DNA of 64,000 nt from Oleiharenicola lentus. GTDB lineage: Bacteria > Verrucomicrobiota > Verrucomicrobiia > Opitutales > Opitutaceae. Numbering within the stretch: position 1 is the first letter of the stretch; every line of letters starts with the position of its first letter. Made by a program: the position numbers and the translations under genes. Location of the stretch: positions 682,001 to 746,000 of the forward strand of contig NZ_SDHX01000001.1 of assembly GCF_004118375.1 (NCBI RefSeq), given 5' to 3'. Shown here one piece after another: positions 34,892 through 48,490 of this stretch. Below the pieces are notes generated by a model. That model saw nothing but the letters and a program-made list of their open reading frames with translations. It ran no database searches and was not told where the DNA came from.

Positions 34892-35811
34892 TCATTCCGG
34901 CATCCGTCGCAGCTGCTCGTTGGCCAGGGCGGCGGCGGCGACGCGGTTCTCCACGCCGAGGCGTTCGAAGAGCTGTTCCACGTGTTTCTCAATCGTGCGC
35001 GGGCTGGTGCCGAGAATGATGGCGATTTCGGCGTTGGTCTTGCTCTGGGCGACCCAGTAAAGCACCTCCGCTTGGCGGGGCGTGACGCCCAGCTTGGTCA
35101 GCTCGACCGGTCCCGGCGGCGCGTGTTCCTCGATGAGGTAGAGCACGGTGAGGGAGTCGTTGCCCTGCTCGGTGAAGCGGTGGAGCAGGAGGGTGCCGGC
35201 CGTGCTCCGGTAGCGTTCGCCGGTGTTCAGTTCCGGCGGCAGAAAGCCGGGCTGGTGATGGGCGAGGTGCTTGAACAGCAGGTGCGTGGCACGAAGCGTT
35301 TGGAAAATCAGGCGGCCGTCGCGGTCGGCGATCAGCAGGGCGCGGTCGAGCGACTGGGCGAGCTGGGCCTCGGCGTCGAGCCGCAGCGCGATCTCGGCCT
35401 CGAGGCGGTCATTTTTCTGCTGCAGGGCGAGGCGCGCCGCGCGCAAGTCGAGGTGGGTGCGCACGCGGGCCAGCACCTCGGGCGGATGCACGGGCTTGCT
35501 GATGTAATCCACGGCTCCGGATTCGAGCGCCCGGACCTTCTGGGCGGGAACATCCACGGACGTGAGAAAAATGAGCGGCAGCTCACGCCACGCAGGATTC
35601 TGCTGGATGCGCTGGCAGACGGCCAGACCGTCCATTCCCGGCATGATCATGTCGAGCAGGACGAGATCCACCGGTTGCTGCGTGAGCAGCTCCAGGGCGC
35701 GCGGGCCGTTCTCGGCCACCAGCACGCGCAGGCCGGCCCCGCCCAGGGTTTCCAGCACGAGGCCGAGATTGGCCGGGGTGTCATCGACGACGAGGACGGT
35801 GGGAGGCTGGG

Positions 35812-35815
<4 letters not shown>
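34892..35815 (-). CDS. Response regulator with LuxR-type HTH
   Basis: A 307-residue regulator. Residues 1-125 are a receiver domain: acidic pair Asp11-Asp12 (VVDDTPAN), phosphoacceptor Asp55 ([11 protein letters not shown]), Thr near 85 (FLTSVD) and Lys107 (YISKPV). A coiled segment and a PAS-like region follow (about 130-230), then a C-terminal LuxR/FixJ helix-turn-helix (about 240-305, [47 protein letters not shown]). Its start overlaps the stop of the hybrid kinase upstream by 4 bp (ATGA), so kinase and regulator are co-translated and form a pair. Target genes are unknown. Confidence 0.9.
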
Positions 35816-39621
<3,806 letters not shown>

Positions 39622-39692
39622 CGCAGATTTTTATGAAGCGCGGGGGACGTCGGTCAAATCCTCATCGGCGTCCCGCCGCCTCGGCCTCCGTC

Positions 39693-41693
39693 TTATTTTG
39701 ATGCTTCGGCCTTGGGCAGCAGGCGGGCGACCACCACGAGCAGCACGACGACGACCAGCGAGAGCGCGCCCCAAAACAGGTATCCGCCCTTGAGGTGCCG
39801 CAGGGCACCGCGGGCGAATCCCGCGGGCGCGGCTTCCTCGGCGCCGAGGCGGGCGGAGTGCCGGTCGGCGGTGAGCAGCTGCGGGGCGACCAGGCTCAGG
39901 TCGTAGCGGGGGGCCGCGGTGTGGTCGTTGCCGTAGAGGAGTTCGTAGCCGTCGGTCTCGGCCGTCTTGAACACGAGCCGCACGACGGCGTGCTCGGCCT
40001 TCACGCCGGCGAGTTCGACGGGCGGGTTGTCGCCGTTGTCCGTTTCCAGGAAGAGAGTGTCGGTCTGGAGCCGATTGCTGAGCTCGAACACCCGGGTCCG
40101 CGGCGAGCCCGCCTCGGGCGTGCGACTCCACTCGCCGCTGGCGAGCGTGTGCTCATAGGAGCGGCCGTCGCCGGCAGTGACTTTTTCGTAGAGCCGGAAC
40201 TGGCGCTGAAAAAGGGGGGTGTCGGAGGTGAGCGCGAGACGGAGGAGCGGCAAGCCCGCGTGCGGAAGCTTGAGGCGCCAGGTGCTGACGGAAGGACGCC
40301 GGGTGTCCGGTGCCGTCTCGGGCGCAAGCGTGAGCGAGCGGGCGAGTTTGGTGCGTTCGAGGAGGTAGGGAATCTGGTTCTCCGCGCGCACGAGGCGGAG
40401 GTCGGCGAAGTCGTGACGGGCACCGGCCAGCGTCGCGGCATCGAGCTCGAGTTCCTGCACGCCCGCGGCGGCGAGTTGCACGGGCTTGCGGCGGGTCCAG
40501 CCGTCGGGATCCAGCGGTGCCCCGGTAAGCGGCACGTCGGGCAGCGGAGGCTCGGCCAGCGAAGCGCGGGGTTGGTAATTAGTGGTGTCCTGCAGCGGAC
40601 CCGGCGCAACGATTGTGGCCGTGGCCGCCTGCAGGTCGCCGACGAGCGCGGCCAGATCATAGCGCGGGGCCTTGGCCTGCGGGTTGCCCGCCAACAACGT
40701 GTAGCTCCCGGCACTCGGAGCGAGAAAGCGCAGGCCGGCGGGTTCGCGCTTCACGCGCAGCCCATTCACCGCCAAGGGCGGCGAGTCACCGTTGTGGATA
40801 TGCACGAGAAGCTCACGGGAGAGCGGTTGATGAGAGAAATTCAGCTCCAGCTGCGCCCGGGGTTTCGCTCCGTCCAGGGCGACGCGATAGAGCGTGCCAC
40901 TGCCGACGATGCGTTCGCCGGGCACCAGGTCGCGCACATCACGGACCGCCACGGTGACACGCCGCATAAAAAGGGGCTCGGGCGTGTCCAGTTCCAGCGC
41001 GGTGAGCGGTGCATGCTTTCCGTCCAGGGTGACCGTCAGCACCGTTTCTCCGGCAAACTCCTGGCGCCCCGTGATGCGGGCTCCCACCGGCAGCGCTGAG
41101 ACCGGCTCAGCCGCCGCGAAATGGAGCGATGCTCCGGTGAACGGCACCGTGACACCCTGCACGGTAATCCGGATCCAGGCGGCCGGCCGATGGTTCAGCG
41201 TGATGGCCAGGCGCTCGGCGCCCCACTGGCGGAACAGCGGCACGCCTTCATCCACGCTGGTCCAGCTATCCCGGTCGGAAGAAATTTCGATTTTGGCGGC
41301 ACGCAGGAAGTGCGGGTGCGGCGTCTCGAGTGTTATCGCGGCCAGGCCGATGTTTTCCGTGCCAGTGCCAAGCAGCAGCACGGTGTTGCCGTTTTCCAGC
41401 CGCGCCTCGAAGGAGGCCGGGCGCGTGGTGTGGGCCGGCGGCGTGGAGGGAGTGTCAACCAGCAGGGCGATTTCACGTCCATCCGGATCCAGCAGGCGGA
41501 GGTCGGCCAGGTCGGGTCGGGCCGCGTCGAAGGTAGCGTCGGGCAGTTCCACGCGGATGACCCCGGGCGTGGAGACATTGATTTCCTGCCGGTGTCGCCA
41601 CTCGGTGGGCACGATCGCGGCGAAGGCGGAGACCGCGCGGGTGAGCGTGCCCAGCACGATGGCATTACGAAGCGGGCGGAGAAGTTTTTTCAT
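39693..41693 (-). CDS. DUF3999-like membrane-anchored exported protein
   Basis: A 666-residue protein with an N-terminal signal peptide (MKKLLRPLRNAIVLGTLTRAVSAFAA), a long beta-rich extracytoplasmic part (EINVSTPGVIRVELPDATFDAARPDLADLRLLDPDGREI and related repeated strands) and one C-terminal membrane helix (GYLFWGALSLVVVVLLVVVARLL). The start was set at MKKLLRPL; the frame is open upstream only as an overlap with the next gene. It overlaps the DUF2339 gene by 29 bp. DUF3999 and DUF2339 genes are commonly paired, which supports the assignment. The function is unknown. Confidence 0.8.
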   Translation of the reverse strand: MKKLLRPLRNAIVLGTLTRAVSAFAAIVPTEWRHRQEINVSTPGVIRVELPDATFDAARPDLADLRLLDPDGREIALLVDTPSTPPAHTTRPASFEARLENGNTVLLLGTGTENIGLAAITLETPHPHFLRAAKIEISSDRDSWTSVDEGVPLFRQWGAERLAITLNHRPAAWIRITVQGVTVPFTGASLHFAAAEPVSALPVGARITGRQEFAGETVLTVTLDGKHAPLTALELDTPEPLFMRRVTVAVRDVRDLVPGERIVGSGTLYRVALDGAKPRAQLELNFSHQPLSRELLVHIHNGDSPPLAVNGLRVKREPAGLRFLAPSAGSYTLLAGNPQAKAPRYDLAALVGDLQAATATIVAPGPLQDTTNYQPRASLAEPPLPDVPLTGAPLDPDGWTRRKPVQLAAAGVQELELDAATLAGARHDFADLRLVRAENQIPYLLERTKLARSLTLAPETAPDTRRPSVSTWRLKLPHAGLPLLRLALTSDTPLFQRQFRLYEKVTAGDGRSYEHTLASGEWSRTPEAGSPRTRVFELSNRLQTDTLFLETDNGDNPPVELAGVKAEHAVVRLVFKTAETDGYELLYGNDHTAAPRYDLSLVAPQLLTADRHSARLGAEEAAPAGFARGALRHLKGGYLFWGALSLVVVVLLVVVARLLPKAEASK

Positions 41694-44600
41694 GGGCAGG
41701 GAGGAACCGCTGGTAGGCGAAGGAGGCGAGGATCGCGATGATGGCCACCCCCATGAGCGCTCCGACGCGGTAGAGGGCTTGGAGGCGGGCGAGGTCGTGG
41801 AGGAAGAGCTTGGCCAGGGCGACGCCGAGCAGCGCGATGGCGGCGTAGCGGGCGGCCTTCTGCGCCTTCCAAATGCCGGCGCCGAGCAGACCGAGGGCAA
41901 ACAGCGCCCACGCGATGGTGTAGGTCATGTCGCGGGCGAAGCTGCCGCGGAACTTGAAGGTGAGGGTGGTCGCGCCCGGGGCCGTGAAGAAGTCGGCGAT
42001 CTGGATGTTAAGCAGCAGAAACGCGAGGATGACACCGAGCGTGTTGAGCAGGGGAGGCGAGTTGATTCCCAACGTGCGCTCGCGGGGCGGGGCGAGGAGC
42101 TTGGCGCCGATGAACAGCGCGGCAATGACCACGCCGTAGGCGTAGAGATACCAGTTGAGAATCGGGATATCGCCGCGCACGTGGTAGGAGAAGACCGCGC
42201 TGTTGCCTGTCAGGCGCACGAAGGCGACGACCAGCAGCATGACGCCCGTGGCGCGCAGGCCCGGATGCGGCACGCGGTGGAAGAGCCAGAGCAACGCCGC
42301 GCCTTCCAGCGCCCAGCCAATGGTAAGTTTTTCATGACCGAACTGGAGCGGGAAGATGAGCGTGATAAAGAACAGGGCGGCGCCGCCGAACCAGGCGAGC
42401 TGGTTGAGGCGCGTCGGCTCGCTCGCGGGCACGGTTTTCAGGATGCCGACGAGGCTCAGCAGCGGCGGCACCGCGAACAGCGCCGGGAGCAGGCCCATGA
42501 ACTCGTTGGGTGACGCCGCTGCGATCAACCGGTGGACAAGTGGGAAATGCAAGATGCCTGCCAAGGCGGCCGTGGCCCAAGGGCCGGTGCGATCGGCGAA
42601 CGTTTTCTGGAAGGCAAACGGGTAGGCGGCGAAGATCGCGTAAAAACCGAAATACCAGAACAGCGGCAGCGCCGGCGCCTCGGTGCTGAAGTGGCGTGTG
42701 TGCCAAGCGAATTCCAGCCCGACCACGCCAGCCAGCGCGCACAAAGGCAGCCAGTCCACGCGCAGCAGTTTCGCAAGGCCGAGCGTCAGCACCACGAGCA
42801 GCAGCGCCAGGCCGAAGATCATCGACGGGTCGGGCACCGCCAGTCGGGCGGTGGCCATGATCAGCAGCAGGAAGGGCAGCAAGGAGGAGAAGGCCGGCAG
42901 TTGCGCCCGGACATCGCCGAAGAGCCCGTTGGTTTCCCCGGCCGGCAGCCGGTCGCCGAGTTTGCGCACCAGCCAGAAACCCGCGGCAAAGAAGAACACG
43001 GAGAAACCGCCGATGGCCAGCAGCAGCGGGAACGGCAGGCCGAGATCGGCCGGCACCCGGAACAGGCAGAACCCGGTGGCGATGAGCGTGAGCACCAGCA
43101 CCGCGACGACCGAAGCCAGCGAAGCCGTGGCCACCGCCAGGCCGATGGCAATCAGGTCCACGAGGAGGATGGCGGGCCAGATCAGGAATGACACCTCGTC
43201 GAGTTTCCAGATGGGCAACAACAGCAGCAGCAGGGTGAGCGGGGCGAACAGCTGGCTCCACCACGAGGCCCCGGCCGCGGGGCGCGCACGCTCCAGCCAG
43301 AGCGGGAACACCGTGTGCAGCCCCGCGAAGACCAGATAAAACGCCAGCGCCCACGGCAGATTAGCGTCTGTCAGATGCACCCCCGTCCACGCGCTGAGCA
43401 GTACGAACGCCGTCAGGCCGGCAAGAATGTGGATGCGTGGGAGTAATTCGTGGCGCCAGGCCAGCGCCAGCAGCGCTGCGTCGAGCATCAACACATATAC
43501 CAGGTAACGCGGTGCTGCACTGGCCAGTGATCCGTAGGGAAGAAAGACAAAGGCGAAGCCGAAACCCACGAAGGGCAGAGCTGCGGCGGTGAGCGAGAAG
43601 GCCCGGGAGGAGAGCTCGCGTCGCCGGGCCCATGCAGCGGCGGCGAGGTAGAGCGCGCTGAAGCTAAGACACACCACCATGGCGACGGGCACCTTGCCGG
43701 CGTTGAGAAACTTGGCCGCCCAGCCGATCATCATGAGCACGGTGCCGCCCGCGCTGAGCGGCACGAGGTGGCGCCAGCCGGTGCGCAGGGCCACGGCCAC
43801 CAGGCCGAGGTCGAGCAGCGCGAGGTAGCCGAAGAGCCCGCCGGGGTTGTCCACGCCGGTCGAGAGCAGGATCGGGGTGAGGAAGCCGCCGAGCAGGCCG
43901 AGGATGGCCACCACCTGTGCTGGCAGCCTCACGGCCAGCACGAAGGCCGTGGCGGTGATCAGCACCATCAGCAGGAAGGTCGGAACCGTGCCGAAGAACG
44001 CGAACTTGTAGACGGAGTTGCACGCGAAGGTCACCGCGTAGAGCGAGACGACACCTGCAGCGACCATGCTCTGGGCCGGGGCGGTGTAGCCTTTGCGGAC
44101 GAGCCTGATTCCGCCGACGATCAGGCCTGTTCCGGTGAGAAAGCCCATCGACACGCGAACTTCTGCGGGCACGAGCCCCGTCTCGAAGGAGTATTTGACG
44201 AAGAAAGCGACGCCGAGAAAAAGCGCCAGACCGCCTAGCCAGGCGAAGAGTTTTGCGCCCATGAACAATTCCCAGTTGAAGGCGGGCTTTTCGTAGGCGG
44301 ACTCGGGGGCAGTTTGCGTGTAGCCAGAATCGCTGACCTTGGGACCGGCCTCCGTGAGGCCGGCTACAACCGGCGGCAGCGGTGGCGGCTCGGCCACGGG
44401 TGCAGGCGATGCTGCGGGACTGGGCGTGACTGAAGTGATGACCGGGGGTGAGACCGGCTCGATTGGGGCCGGCGGCGGAGTCGGCATGCTCGGCGGGGTC
44501 ACGACCACGGGTGGCGGAGTAACGACCACGGGTTGGACCACCGATGCAGGCGGCGTGGCAGGCTTCGCGCTCACTCCTTGACGCTGCTTGATCTGCAGCT

Positions 44601-44748
44601 CCTTGAGCTCGGCATCGAGGTAACTGAGCCTTTGGCGAAGGCTCTCGATCTCTGTGTTGCTTCCTCCAATCTTGATGATCGCCCAGATGGGAAATATGAT
44701 CAGGGCGACGGCGAGATAAAGCAGGAGGAGGATGAGCAGGGCTTCCAT
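41665..44748 (-). CDS. DUF2339 multi-spanning membrane protein
   Basis: A 1027-residue protein. Residue 1-25 is a membrane helix, followed by a coiled coil (about 28-55) and a Pro/Val-rich low-complexity linker (about 60-130). From about residue 150 to the end there are some 25-28 hydrophobic helices, with the conserved entry NWELFMGAKLFAWLGGLALFLGVAFFVKYSFE that is typical of DUF2339. The protein is coupled to the DUF3999 gene by a 29-bp overlap. It has no known activity, and a role in transport or envelope building is only a guess. A terminator for the next gene upstream lies at 44941-44960. Confidence 0.85.
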   Translation of the reverse strand: MEALLILLLLYLAVALIIFPIWAIIKIGGSNTEIESLRQRLSYLDAELKELQIKQRQGVSAKPATPPASVVQPVVVTPPPVVVTPPSMPTPPPAPIEPVSPPVITSVTPSPAASPAPVAEPPPLPPVVAGLTEAGPKVSDSGYTQTAPESAYEKPAFNWELFMGAKLFAWLGGLALFLGVAFFVKYSFETGLVPAEVRVSMGFLTGTGLIVGGIRLVRKGYTAPAQSMVAAGVVSLYAVTFACNSVYKFAFFGTVPTFLLMVLITATAFVLAVRLPAQVVAILGLLGGFLTPILLSTGVDNPGGLFGYLALLDLGLVAVALRTGWRHLVPLSAGGTVLMMIGWAAKFLNAGKVPVAMVVCLSFSALYLAAAAWARRRELSSRAFSLTAAALPFVGFGFAFVFLPYGSLASAAPRYLVYVLMLDAALLALAWRHELLPRIHILAGLTAFVLLSAWTGVHLTDANLPWALAFYLVFAGLHTVFPLWLERARPAAGASWWSQLFAPLTLLLLLLPIWKLDEVSFLIWPAILLVDLIAIGLAVATASLASVVAVLVLTLIATGFCLFRVPADLGLPFPLLLAIGGFSVFFFAAGFWLVRKLGDRLPAGETNGLFGDVRAQLPAFSSLLPFLLLIMATARLAVPDPSMIFGLALLLVVLTLGLAKLLRVDWLPLCALAGVVGLEFAWHTRHFSTEAPALPLFWYFGFYAIFAAYPFAFQKTFADRTGPWATAALAGILHFPLVHRLIAAASPNEFMGLLPALFAVPPLLSLVGILKTVPASEPTRLNQLAWFGGAALFFITLIFPLQFGHEKLTIGWALEGAALLWLFHRVPHPGLRATGVMLLVVAFVRLTGNSAVFSYHVRGDIPILNWYLYAYGVVIAALFIGAKLLAPPRERTLGINSPPLLNTLGVILAFLLLNIQIADFFTAPGATTLTFKFRGSFARDMTYTIAWALFALGLLGAGIWKAQKAARYAAIALLGVALAKLFLHDLARLQALYRVGALMGVAIIAILASFAYQRFLPAHEKTSPPAS

Positions 44749-44933
44749 GGGAAAGGGGCGTAGAATAACCGAAGCATTCCCGGCCGGGTTAATTGAATAA
44801 TCCGATGCGGGCCATTGGCCGGCACGATGGCTGGCGCGGTGCGAGACGCGAAATCATGCGTTCATCAGAATTGGCCCGTTCCTTGGCATCCAATCGCAGC
44901 GGTCCCGCGCTGGCAAGCGCGGGGTGGGGGCGC

Positions 44934-44960
44934 AAAAAAAGCGGGGCTGGCTGGCCCCGC
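44934..44960 (-). terminator. Rho-independent terminator of the PVC dehydrogenase gene
   Basis: GCGGGGC (44941-44947) and GCCCCGC (44954-44960) form a 7-bp stem with a 6-nt loop, followed on the minus strand by TTTTTTTGCGC. The gap 44749-44981 otherwise holds only the upstream region of the DUF2339 gene. Confidence 0.9.
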
Positions 44961-44981
44961 CTGCAGATTGACGCAGCACAA

Positions 44982-47900
44982 TCAGTTGTCGCCCGCCTTG
45001 CGCAGGGCCCGCAGCGGGAGCTGCTCGCGTGACTTCACCGGCTGGGTGAGGGTGGCGAGATAGGCCACGACGTCACGGATTTCGGACTTCGTGAGCACGT
45101 AGGCCACGACTTCGGGCATGCCGGAGGGGGCCGACTCGACGGACTTAACCTCGGCAGCCGGAAGGGTGACGGTGTCGTTGTCGCCGACCTTGAGCTTCAG
45201 GCCGGAGGCGTCGCGCGAGAGCAGCGTGCCGACAACACTTTCGCCATTCGTCCTGGTGACGGAAACAATCTCGAATCCTGCGGCGATCTTCGCGCTCGGC
45301 TTGATCAGGGACTCGAGAAGGTATTCGCGGGAAACGCGGGCGCCGATGCCGGCGAGGTGCGGGCCGGCGTCACCGCCGCCGCCTTCATCCACGCGGTGGC
45401 AGCGGATGCACTGGACCACCGGATTGCCGCGGACGATGCGGATGGCTTTGCGGGCGTCCCCGCCCTCAAGCGCCACGCGGTAGGGCGCGAGCGGGTCGGG
45501 GTCCTGGGCGAGCGCGGCCTCGCGGTCGGCGAGAGCCTGCTTGATGCGCGCGTCCTCGCGTTGCGCGGCCGCGTCGAGCAGGTCGAGCTGCGCCGCGGGC
45601 GCGATCTGGCCGGCCTTCAGCCGGTCGAGCTGCGCGAAGAGGATGTCATCGGCCTTCGGGTCCTTTACTTCGGCGAGCGCGCGGAAGGCGGTCTGCTGTT
45701 CGAGGGCGGTGCCACTTTCGATGAGCGCGCCCAGTCGGGTGACGGCGGAGTCGGGGTGCAGGCGGGTGACGATGGGCAGGGCGGCGAGGCGCAGCTCGGG
45801 CAGGTCGCTGGTCGCGGCCGATTCGGCGCTGGCGGCCACAAAGTCGGGGGCGAGGCTGTCGAGGCTCTTGAGCGCGGCGACGCGCACGGTGGCGGACTGG
45901 GCGCGGTCGGCGACGACGTTGGCGAGCACCTCGGCCGCGTTCTTCAGGCCGAGAGTCTTGATGGCGTCGATGGTGGCGAGTTGCACGTTGTCGGGCGTGC
46001 TGGCGCCGAAGAGCCCCGGCAGGATCGGGGTGAGTGCGGCGACGGCGACCTCGGTCGGGCGGGTCTTGTCGGCGGTCGGGCGGAAGACACCGACGACGCG
46101 GTCGCGGGCGGGCGGTTTGGGCCACAGGGCGAGCAGTTCGAGGGCTTCCTCGCGCAGGCTCGCGGCCGCACCGCTCGCGGCGAAGGAAGCTAGGGCGGCG
46201 GCGTTTTCGGGCGTGCCGAGGCGAAAGTGGGCGTTGAGGGCGCGCAGGCCGACCACTTCCTCGCGGGTCTGGCCAAGACGGGCGGCCAGCGCCGGATAAG
46301 CGGCGGCGATGGGCGCGTCGTTGATGGCGAGGGCGGCTTCCTTGGCGACATAGGCGTCTTGGTCGGCGAGGAAGGCGGTGATGGCGGGGCTCTGCTGGCG
46401 GCGCAGCGCCAGCACGGCGGCGAGACGGACGGCGGCGGAGTCGTCGGTGGCGAGGGCGGCGAGCTGCTCGGACGTGGCGCAGCCGGCGAGACCCATCACG
46501 TAGGCGTGGCGCAGGTAGGCGTCGGCGTCGTCGTTGGCGCGGACGGCGGCGAGGAGCGCGGAAACGGCTGCCGCGTGCTTCAGCTTGGCGAGCGCTTCGG
46601 CGGAATGGAAACGCACGCGGGGGGCGTCGGCGGCAAGGGCGGCGACAAGGGCGTCGGCCGACGCGGCATCGTGTAGATCACCCAGTGTTTTGGCGGCTTG
46701 GGCGCGGACTTCGGCGTCGGCATGAGTGAGCAGCGGTCGGAGAGCGGCGAGGGCGGCAGGGTCATTCCGCGCGATCTGGCCGAGGCCCCACACCGCGTGG
46801 CGGCGGGCGAGGTCGCTGGAGCCGGTGGCGGCCTGGTTGAAAAGGGCCAGTGCGGCCGTGCCGCGTTCGGCGAGCGAATACTGGGCCTCAAGGCGCACGC
46901 GCCAGTCGGGGTGGGCGAGGAGGGTGGCGAGTTCTTCGTTGGTCTTCTTCGTGAAGTTGGAGGCGATGAGCATCTTCACGGCCTTCAGCTCGGGCGAGTC
47001 AGCAAGCTTGGGATCGAAGATTGAGTAGATGCGGCCGCGCTTGGACTTGGGCCAGCCTTCGGCCCAGTCGGAGTAGTAGAGTTTACCGTCGGGACCGAAA
47101 CGGACGTCGGTCGGAAGCGCGCCAAGCAGGAAGGGCGCGGCGGCCTCGACGGCGTAGCTGGCGCCGGAGGGCTTCATTTTGTAGGTGAAGATGCCGGAGT
47201 TGCTGATGGCGCCCTTGAAATGGGTGATGAAGAGCTGGCCGGCGTAGTCGGGCGTCAGGCCGGTGCCGGGATGGTAGGCGATGCCGGAGGGGCCGTCCTC
47301 AATGTTGACGAGCGGCGGGAGGAGGTAGGCGGGCTGGCCGGCGTGGCGCGGGTGCCAGAGTTTTTCGCTGTTCCAGGGGCCGGCATTGCCGCGCGGATTG
47401 AACTGGTAGCCGACGCGCCAGCCGCTGTCGCCACCCTCGACGACATGCACGAGCCGCTCTTCGTCGCCCTGGTCGGAGTCGTTGTCGCCGGTGAAAAGGT
47501 CGCCGTATTCGTTGAAAGCGAGGGACTGCGGATTGCGCAGACCGGTGGCGAACACCTCGAAGCCCGAACCGTCGGGCCAGCAGCGGAACACCGCGCCGGT
47601 GTCGGGCACATGGACGTAGGCGCCCTCCTTGTTGGTCACGGCGGTGCCGCGGTCACCGATCGAAAAGTAGATGCGGCCGTCGGGCCCAAGGGTCAGGCCG
47701 TGCAGGTCGTGGCCGGTGTAGTTGAAGCGCACGCCGAAGCCGCGCAGGACTTCCTCGCGCTTCTCGGCCTTGTCCTTGCCCGTGAGTTTCCACAGCGAGG
47801 GGATGTTGGTGAACCAGACTTCGCCGCGGTAGGGCAGCACGCCGGAGGCCACGCCGTCGAGCGGACCGCGGAAGTCCTCGGCATAGACGGAGGACTTGTC

Positions 47901-48386
47901 GGCCGTGCCGTCGCCGTCGGTGTCCTCGATGAGGCGCACGCGTTCAGACTCCTTGGAAAGTTCTGCGAGACCCGCCTTGCCGAAGTTGCGTTCGATGGAG
48001 GCGAGCCAGTCCTTTTGGTCGCGGTTGGCGAGGTCGTCCTCTAGCATCCACATGTAGCCGCGGATATCGAGCGTGCTGGACCCATAGCGGTAGGTCTCGG
48101 ACACGAAGACGCGGCCCTGTTCGTCGAGCGCAAAGGCCACGGGGTTGGCCAGTATGGGCTCGGCGGCCCAGAGGTGGGCGGTGAGGCCGGCGGGCAGCTT
48201 CATCCGGCCGAGGGCGGCGCGGCCTTCGTCGGAGGCCGGATCGATGACCGCGGTGGTCAGGCGTTCGTCGTCGCTCAGTTTGCCGCGGGCGACGGCGGGG
48301 CCGGTGTTTTCGGCGGCGGCGAGGTTCAGGGAGAAGGTAAGGGCAGCGAGGAGGCTGACCGCGGGGCGGGAATAGCGGAGCAACAT
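44982..48386 (-). CDS. PVC-type membrane-bound dehydrogenase with HEAT repeats and heme-binding domain
   Basis: A 1134-residue exported protein with a signal peptide (about residues 1-25). Residues about 55-480 form a glucose/sorbosone dehydrogenase-like beta-propeller (HLWAAEPILANPVAFALDEQGRVFVSETYRYG, GLTLGPDGRIYFSIGDRG, GDLFTGDNDSDQGDEERL). Residues about 490-960 are HEAT-type helical repeats. The C-terminal part carries a single CIRCH heme c motif (residues 993-997), followed by AGPHLAGIGARVSREYLLESLIKPSAKIAAGFE, typical of the Pirellula/Verrucomicrobium heme-binding domain. Such proteins are specific to the PVC superphylum and are thought to oxidise sugars or related substrates in the periplasm. 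The substrate is unknown. Confidence 0.9.
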   Translation of the reverse strand: MLLRYSRPAVSLLAALTFSLNLAAAENTGPAVARGKLSDDERLTTAVIDPASDEGRAALGRMKLPAGLTAHLWAAEPILANPVAFALDEQGRVFVSETYRYGSSTLDIRGYMWMLEDDLANRDQKDWLASIERNFGKAGLAELSKESERVRLIEDTDGDGTADKSSVYAEDFRGPLDGVASGVLPYRGEVWFTNIPSLWKLTGKDKAEKREEVLRGFGVRFNYTGHDLHGLTLGPDGRIYFSIGDRGTAVTNKEGAYVHVPDTGAVFRCWPDGSGFEVFATGLRNPQSLAFNEYGDLFTGDNDSDQGDEERLVHVVEGGDSGWRVGYQFNPRGNAGPWNSEKLWHPRHAGQPAYLLPPLVNIEDGPSGIAYHPGTGLTPDYAGQLFITHFKGAISNSGIFTYKMKPSGASYAVEAAAPFLLGALPTDVRFGPDGKLYYSDWAEGWPKSKRGRIYSIFDPKLADSPELKAVKMLIASNFTKKTNEELATLLAHPDWRVRLEAQYSLAERGTAALALFNQAATGSSDLARRHAVWGLGQIARNDPAALAALRPLLTHADAEVRAQAAKTLGDLHDAASADALVAALAADAPRVRFHSAEALAKLKHAAAVSALLAAVRANDDADAYLRHAYVMGLAGCATSEQLAALATDDSAAVRLAAVLALRRQQSPAITAFLADQDAYVAKEAALAINDAPIAAAYPALAARLGQTREEVVGLRALNAHFRLGTPENAAALASFAASGAAASLREEALELLALWPKPPARDRVVGVFRPTADKTRPTEVAVAALTPILPGLFGASTPDNVQLATIDAIKTLGLKNAAEVLANVVADRAQSATVRVAALKSLDSLAPDFVAASAESAATSDLPELRLAALPIVTRLHPDSAVTRLGALIESGTALEQQTAFRALAEVKDPKADDILFAQLDRLKAGQIAPAAQLDLLDAAAQREDARIKQALADREAALAQDPDPLAPYRVALEGGDARKAIRIVRGNPVVQCIRCHRVDEGGGGDAGPHLAGIGARVSREYLLESLIKPSAKIAAGFEIVSVTRTNGESVVGTLLSRDASGLKLKVGDNDTVTLPAAEVKSVESAPSGMPEVVAYVLTKSEIRDVVAYLATLTQPVKSREQLPLRALRKAGDN

Positions 48387-48490
48387 GCGAAATTCACGGT
48401 AGGCTTCCGGTTGCCGTTGGCAAGGAGGTGCATGGGGTTTTTGTGCAACTTGCGCTTGCCCGGCGGGCGGGGCGCCGCCGGGATGGAGGC

